NCBI GenBank assembly: GCA_032718475.1
Contig: JAUCBJ010000688.1
Span: 50,572 to 114,571 of the forward strand
DNA from: Nemertoderma westbladi
Lineage: Eukaryota > Xenacoelomorpha > Nemertodermatida > Nemertodermatidae
DNA length: 64,000 bases
Reading direction: 5' to 3'
The number at the start of each line of letters is the position of its first letter. Position 1 is the first letter of the stretch. Below the pieces are notes generated by a model that was not told where the DNA came from, made no database searches, and saw nothing but the letters and a program-made list of their open reading frames with translations. A program made the translations under genes and the position numbers. Positions 60,401-64,000 of this stretch are shown piece after piece.

Positions 60401-62511
60401 ATATAACCAATGAAGTCTGTCAGTTCAGCGTCTTCGTTACCAACAGGGTAGCCATCATACTTAGTCGCACGACGATGGACCAATGGAGACATTGCCCCGG
60501 AACAATTAATCCAGCAGACATCGCGTCCCGAGGAGCGACTCCAAAGGAATTGGTAAATACTCCCGAATGGTTAGGAGGACCCGACTTTCTCTACAGGGAA
60601 GAAGAAGAATGGCCTCCCCATCTCACAACAGCAGAGATCAGACAGGCCAAGGGAGCGGAGAAAGTTAAACCCAAAACTCGAGCGAGTAAATCGAAGTTGT
60701 TTAAACCTGCGGTTGATCTATCTGTATTATTTACTTCCGGAGATGATGCTTTGGATCAGAAACCCACCGCCACGACGAAAGAAGTCTTGGAAATCCGTGA
60801 CAAGGATTGGAAATCTGGAATACCAGATATCTCGCAAGGACTCTCACCTCTCTTGCAGAGAGCGATACGTCACTACAGTTCCTGGAATCGGCTCTGTAAA
60901 GCTGTTACCTATTTGAAACGATGTTTTCATCATCGTTACTCCGGAACGAAGACCAATAGTGATGATGCTCCATCAACATCTGCACGAGTCCATGTTGTTA
61001 AAGATCTTCCTAAATACAAGATATCCGACAGGTTTCTAAAGGAAAAGATCAGTTACCAGGAGCATGATGAAACCAACAAACAGATGCTGAGACTCCTACA
61101 ATGCTATGAGGATTCCGATAAGTATTTCCTGTTGTTAAGAAATCCACAGATGCGCTTAAGGGATCGCTTCTCTAGTACCATGATAGATGGGTTAATACGT
61201 GTTGGAGGTCGGCTTACCAACGCCCCGTTATCCTTTGACACTAAGTTTCCCATACTCATTAGGAATCTTGATATACAAATCAAGATGATTGTAGATGTTC
61301 ATAGCAAACTGTATCATGCTGGTAGAGAACGAGTTCTGAGCGAAATTCGAACTCGCTACTATTTTTATAAACCCCGTAGGGCTCTGAACCAAGTTCTTAG
61401 GAACTGCATACCCTGTAGGAAAGCATTCAGTAGGCCTTTAACACAGCGAGAGGCAGAATTACCTAGGGAAAGAGTAAGCTTCTATGAACCACCCTTTACT
61501 AATACCGGTGTGGATTTATTTGGCCCTATTGAAGTATATCGTGCCCGGACTATAGTCAAGAGATGGTGTGTCATCTTCGTTTGTATGACTTGTAGAGCTA
61601 TCCATCTCGATATGGTAAACGATCTATCCACCAACAGCTTCGTGTTGAGTTTACGACGACAGATCGCTCGCTTCGGAACCAGTAACACGATGAGATCGGA
61701 TAAGGGAACGAACTTCATTGGCGCCAACAACGAAATTCAAGCTTACGTAAAGGACTGGAACAAAAGACAGGTGGACGATCAGCTAAGGATAACAGCGTCT
61801 AGCTGGACCTTCAACGCCGCCGACGCCCCTTGGTGGGGAGGAAGTTGGGAGAGATTGATTAGGAGCGTGAAGACTGCGTTCCACTTTATTGTGCCTTGTC
61901 GCGCTTATCTCACCGACGAACTATTGCGGACGTTAATGGAGGAAATCGCCGCCTATCTCAACGAAAGACCGCTTATGCCAGTCTCTTCAAATCCTGATTC
62001 CCTGGAAGCGCTAACACCCGCGCACTTTCTACTGAAGAAACCCGTAGCCATGCTCCCGCGATCGGAGATCACAGACGGAGACGAGTACTGCCGTCGAACC
62101 TGGCAACTTATGCAGTTGCTATCCCGTCGTTTCGCTGACCATTTCGAGAAACATTACCTGCCCACTCTACAACTTCGAACTAAGTGGTTTGCGCAGCAAG
62201 AAAACGTCAGCGCTGGAGACATGGTGCTTATTGTGGACCCCGATCTCCCACGTAAGCGATGGCAAACAGGACGTATCATCGAGACTTATATCTCGAGCGA
62301 TGGTTTGGTGCGATCAGTAGAGCTCGTCGTCATGCGGCGGAACTTTAAGAAACCAGGGATAGTCTTTGAGACTCAACAGCTCAATCGCCCAGTGGGTCGT
62401 TTATGTTTACTGGAAAGAGACAGAGAGCTCTCCGGAAACTATGGAAGGCAAGAAACTCTTCCCACGACCACTTCCCTAATCCAACCGACATCTAGGGACT
62501 CCCCAACTTAA
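54418..62511 (+). CDS. BEL/Pao retrotransposon Gag-Pol polyprotein, intact
   Basis: A single 2,697-codon frame with no stops. Order: N-terminal extension of unknown fold (1-780) with an Ala/Lys/Glu helix-like repeat (about 395-450) and a basic patch (about 504-515); DUF1759 Gag-like domain (about 785-900); three zinc knuckles (CysX2Cys starting at 1067, 1100, 1119); DUF1758-type aspartic protease with DSG at 1242-1244; reverse transcriptase with motif A Asp1658 and YMDD at 1737-1740; RNase H with Asp1917 and the Pao-type NPADIASRG; integrase with zinc site H2295, H2300, C2330, C2333 and catalytic Asp2366, Asp2428, Glu2478; and a DUF5641 C-terminus (about 2580-2670). All catalytic residues are present, so the product could be active. 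There is no env-like frame. It is much longer than the usual 1,700-1,900 residues because of the N-terminal part. The ATG is the first in frame. No LTR pair is visible. Confidence 0.97.
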   Translation: MSDTKQNLSDSLLDVTICDSDRDVQPSGRKFSSPPTVRKVIPPVVITEPRLVQHRRSIIGTRAQVKRDQEAAEQQQPASQELIPQRPSSSSSEDTVELTPERGAEMTDAVYTDPLLILPAAVLTRLLIAVEEHQIDWARSQRTTRDSYAGYTSEELKSIVESQWNFPGPGLPFDLSEAAWEDIHRMGVAKETIDPAVWKRSAAGYAQGFFSSMERVKEQLFQQPQGPQEQGSLLYQVRERILRIRLILSAFEEASKRRQDTSLQVAVKTWFQRVSRQVQGAAQWKAQLEERSTHGESTDATFSQVESEATAEKPHKKDAIDIYLSDYQRFLGDEELRRRLEGLSPNSEGAKLVLDAIDVDRLAANQAKFDEQLRIAREKEEQVKKKRIEDRKKAAVVAAEAERKTAAAKAKAAAAKAKAAEAAAEAKAAEAEAEAAAEAKVAEAERKAAEETTQLELENIQENQDCINKQLTASNMQMMNRSTPKRQGYTSSEEGDTTDTEGKGNRSRLSRRKRTFHRQKLPDLPPAVRRQLNNTNLGSTEPTDQTIKIERLPTIVDEPEIIRPVLEITPSVIDTPVLPETTSKFPLHSTKLPVPRRTAQGTVQVLDPERNIHNLSPVVPRPPATTLATPASAVEWVDERRRGMDILLGQMQETVQQFKGTVRESRLELQEVQQSIALERDKLVNTQRGIPPPSVTMCQPVRSEVSHAQGVEPTRIYTASEVETPIVNPIKGNYRPVDNDIPYRTDHNPRNLYTDNSILNNTMAQESFTRQMARTEARQAVKVGEIVKFNGDEMKWLPFNEYYKDNIQNSVLSNGEKLRYLIECLEGSPKLMALKFIGHPDGLRQVWDTLNIRYGNRNNIAGYLYAKLVAPRKFISSGIIEFSDEIQEICRQLDWLGKSHEYQNTMVIRAVASTLPKGGVGTRWDNKVLYMMEQQRRDPTMADLMSFLDGEVKLQLLKLSREKTPENKVSEKPVSRRKVTPVCYTDDGESQTSQGEDSGKDTDRSYYVNKMPKDQVSKFKSRTNDRREQVRKTPPTSPKIIQVRKPEEKASVHNVTQNKVSNIKPKCALCDGTHHLNRCDEFLKKSLTERREVMWDKRLCYNCLRQGHQRRTCFSDIRCAKCGAKHHILLHAEFDRNSPNQVSDSELHVQFSDVNDTDQSEMEGFYTDEFSDENESCYMINTAVYRALTYEKDTDNDFTLTTSERQPSWKEPSSNVGIREFPVVQVRVHGPERSYVVNALLDSGSTGTFIDKELAEDIFAGQPKFQTKLNMSGIMQVWKSTITADYYVGALSTPQDKLGEHSIRSVKMVAIKNFATTQADLYNWDEDESIQHLNIPRFQTDYPGVQILIGQNAHEALETLEKRPAQPQPLQTYAVRTRVGWYFTGPSRRTLRERLPPESVCQVSEWEDDTSEGDNSTEGIPYSSDNDDVHQLFDEENTIDLLKENEAWQNQVNLCQLLYPSEREAYNDELNDVIERCNAKTRDEHAVRFFTQEAVEPNSYDKALSVEEERAKQIQETTTRFLKDQGRYEVGLPFRKREPKFINNRPLAEKRIAQLHRRLTANSSAKAMYQTQLEKFINKGYAERVPEETPVTERTYYLTHHYVPKPGKPHEVRVVFDGSALYMGQSLNSELLPGPNLLQSLLGIILRLRQYSIAFASDIEGMFLQVKVLDRDRDSLRFLWWPEGDLNQKPVEYWMTIQAFGIISSPSNACSVVRTTAEDNREAFSKEVIDNIKRDIYMDDNLKSLPSVEEAIEVAKGTVECLKRGGFRLTKFTSNSCEFLESIPVEDRGAKDLDLIKDDLPETKTLGLKWDTERDILFFQLKQRDNPVRTKRICLSILSTYFDPLGFISPVILIARSLVQQMWLENHSWDDPLKGELLKQWMKWEDSLPAIEDFIISRSYFGHVLPTYSYQLHVFGDASDMGIGIVAYLRVETPDGIKVALVTSKALINNKLKVPRAELKAALYATAIGRNVTEQIDYPLEKTVYWTDALLVLEYITNEVCQFSVFVTNRVAIILSRTTMDQWRHCPGTINPADIASRGATPKELVNTPEWLGGPDFLYREEEEWPPHLTTAEIRQAKGAEKVKPKTRASKSKLFKPAVDLSVLFTSGDDALDQKPTATTKEVLEIRDKDWKSGIPDISQGLSPLLQRAIRHYSSWNRLCKAVTYLKRCFHHRYSGTKTNSDDAPSTSARVHVVKDLPKYKISDRFLKEKISYQEHDETNKQMLRLLQCYEDSDKYFLLLRNPQMRLRDRFSSTMIDGLIRVGGRLTNAPLSFDTKFPILIRNLDIQIKMIVDVHSKLYHAGRERVLSEIRTRYYFYKPRRALNQVLRNCIPCRKAFSRPLTQREAELPRERVSFYEPPFTNTGVDLFGPIEVYRARTIVKRWCVIFVCMTCRAIHLDMVNDLSTNSFVLSLRRQIARFGTSNTMRSDKGTNFIGANNEIQAYVKDWNKRQVDDQLRITASSWTFNAADAPWWGGSWERLIRSVKTAFHFIVPCRAYLTDELLRTLMEEIAAYLNERPLMPVSSNPDSLEALTPAHFLLKKPVAMLPRSEITDGDEYCRRTWQLMQLLSRRFADHFEKHYLPTLQLRTKWFAQQENVSAGDMVLIVDPDLPRKRWQTGRIIETYISSDGLVRSVELVVMRRNFKKPGIVFETQQLNRPVGRLCLLERDRELSGNYGRQETLPTTTSLIQPTSRDSPT

Positions 62512-64000
62512 TATCGTTCGGAGTGGGCGTGTGACTCTATTATTTTATATTATTTTATTATTTTTATATGTATGTATGTATTACTATGTAATTTTATTAT
62601 AATCGTTTTATTTAATTTAGTAGAATATTATTTAGCGATTATTTTGTAGAATAGTGCAATATATTCGTGTTTATTACGTACGTAATTACTTATATTATAT
62701 TTAGTGAGACGGCGAAGAAATAATTATTTTTCTCTTTCCTTACTGTCCGTATTATATTATAAATACGTAACTACAGTAAGATGAAATGTCCGTACTTATT
62801 AAAGTACAATAAAGCCACTACTATATTTAAGTATTATTGGTAGGCAGAGTATTAGGAATGCAAAGTTCAGATCCTCGTGTCTCGGCTAAACCAAGCTCTG
62901 GGTAGACCTTGGAAACGACTTGCCTCTTCACACTGACATTGCTTCGTGCGATATTGCTCTCATACCGTATATTAAATAATACATATAGTAGCGTGATGTC
63001 CCTTTAACAGTAGCGTATAACGCAAAATAAATCTGTTAAACCCTTTGACCATCTGTAATTCTAGTCGATTAAGATATCGTGGCACCCACCGATATACTTG
63101 AAAGACAAATTATAGAATCAGTGGTTAACGTCCCCAGACAAGTTCTGGAATAAATCGGTGCCCATCTCAAATATTAATTATTTAATATTTGCAAATCTAA
63201 CAAATCAAAATCTGTAAAATTCAGATCCTTCAACAATTCTAGTCAATTAAGATATCGTAGCATTTACCGATATTCTTAAAAAGACAATTTTCATAGAATT
63301 AAGGATCTTGTGTCCCCAGACATGTTCTGGAATCAAAATATGTCAATTTAATTATCAAATAATAAAATTTCAGGGAATAAATTTAAATTCATGCCTTTTT
63401 AATGAATTTAATAAATTGCCATTTTTACGCAATTTATAAAGTTCCCAAAATTCCATTAATTAATAGATCAAGGGAGCGGAGATTTATCTTATCATGCGTA
63501 TGAGAGTGTACGAAAGTCTCCCAAACATAGTTAATAGCCGATAAAATTCGTAAAGTCATGTATAAACAGGACATTGACTATTAAAGAATTCCTATTAAAT
63601 AACATCCCAGATCTGTATGCATTGGAATTACCCTAATTCTACCGCTAGCTTTACATAATGTCACCATAGCAACAACCACGCTAGAATTAGAATTGAGTTA
63701 AAAGAACAATAGAAAGCTTGTCCCATTGAATAGCATAGGGAATAAATAGCGCACTGCTAGTATCCAAGGATACATAATAATACAGTGACATTCTGGAAGG
63801 CATTGACTAACGGACAAATGGCCCGAATGTGCGTAGTTGTGACCAGTTGTGTGGTATTTGTGAGTTTATAGGTGAATGTTACTGCTAAAGTGTGTTTACA
63901 GTAGCTAGTCGCAATCGTAAAAATAACCTAACTCTCCAAGGAATACCTGAAGTACATCTAAGCCTTTGGGACGGACAGTGGAGTGACTTGTGCCGGTTAT
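62512..64000. other. 3' flank of the BEL/Pao frame
   Basis: No gene seen. Just after the stop, CGGAGTGGGCG followed by TGTGACTC (about 62519-62537) has the form of a polypurine-rich primer plus the TG start of a 3' LTR, but no matching copy was found upstream. An AATAAA lies near 62809. A 100-bp repeat occurs at 63057 and 63235. Confidence 0.5.
63057..63340 (+). repeat. Direct repeat, about 105 bp, period 178
   Basis: AATTCTAGTCRATTAAGATATCGT, CCGATAT, AAAGACAA, ATAGAAT and GTCCCCAGACADGTTCTGGAAT occur in order twice (from 63057 and 63235), moderately diverged. Confidence 0.8.

Overview
The window looks like nuclear DNA of a marine invertebrate animal. It is AT-rich, the protein-coding genes are sparse and at least one is spliced, there are several minisatellites, and most recognisable sequence is transposon-derived (BEL/Pao retroelement, non-LTR retrotransposon, Mutator-like and Harbinger-like DNA elements with foldback ends). 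The phylum cannot be fixed from the sequence alone. The frequent palindrome TAGGCCTA and the satellite-armed foldback elements would fit an echinoderm or hemichordate, but other invertebrates are possible.

Layout. 1-6.7 kb: no gene recognised. 6.73-8.49 kb: a decayed Mutator-like (MULE) element with terminal inverted repeats, an 8-bp target duplication, a broken transposase 3' part and a smaller nested element. 8.5-32.2 kb: AT-rich, mostly empty, with poly-C tracts, a 37-bp and a 23-bp tandem array, one ambiguous coding-like island near 17 kb, and a diverged duplication at 31.3/31.5 kb. 32.26-34.1 kb: a 5'-truncated, frameshifted LINE on the minus strand. 34.2-37.3 kb: three small inverted-repeat elements sharing a core motif, plus a coding-like island at 35.7 kb.

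37.37-41.64 kb: the 3' end of a minus-strand gene for a sperm-tail PG-rich (SHIPPO/STPG) repeat protein. Two exons with matching splice phases and a poly(A) signal are visible. The 3.8-kb intron between them holds a 46-bp array and a nearly homogeneous 50-bp array of about 31 units. 42.3-48.7 kb: a cluster of foldback elements, including a 2.2-kb Harbinger-like element (TTA target duplication, 48-bp ends, two long tandem-repeat arms) and a 681-bp MULE-type MITE with a perfect 9-bp target duplication.

49.27-50.35 kb: an intronless minus-strand actin-like gene that has lost most actin ATPase residues. 50.35-54.4 kb: a non-coding leader with three repeat families. 54.42-62.51 kb: an intact 2,697-codon BEL/Pao gag-pol polyprotein with an unusually long N-terminal extension. 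No pair of LTRs could be seen around it. 62.5-64 kb: AT-rich 3' flank.

The STPG gene and the actin-like gene are the only likely host genes. The rest is a record of repeated transposon insertion, in which the ends of several DNA elements have grown into minisatellites.
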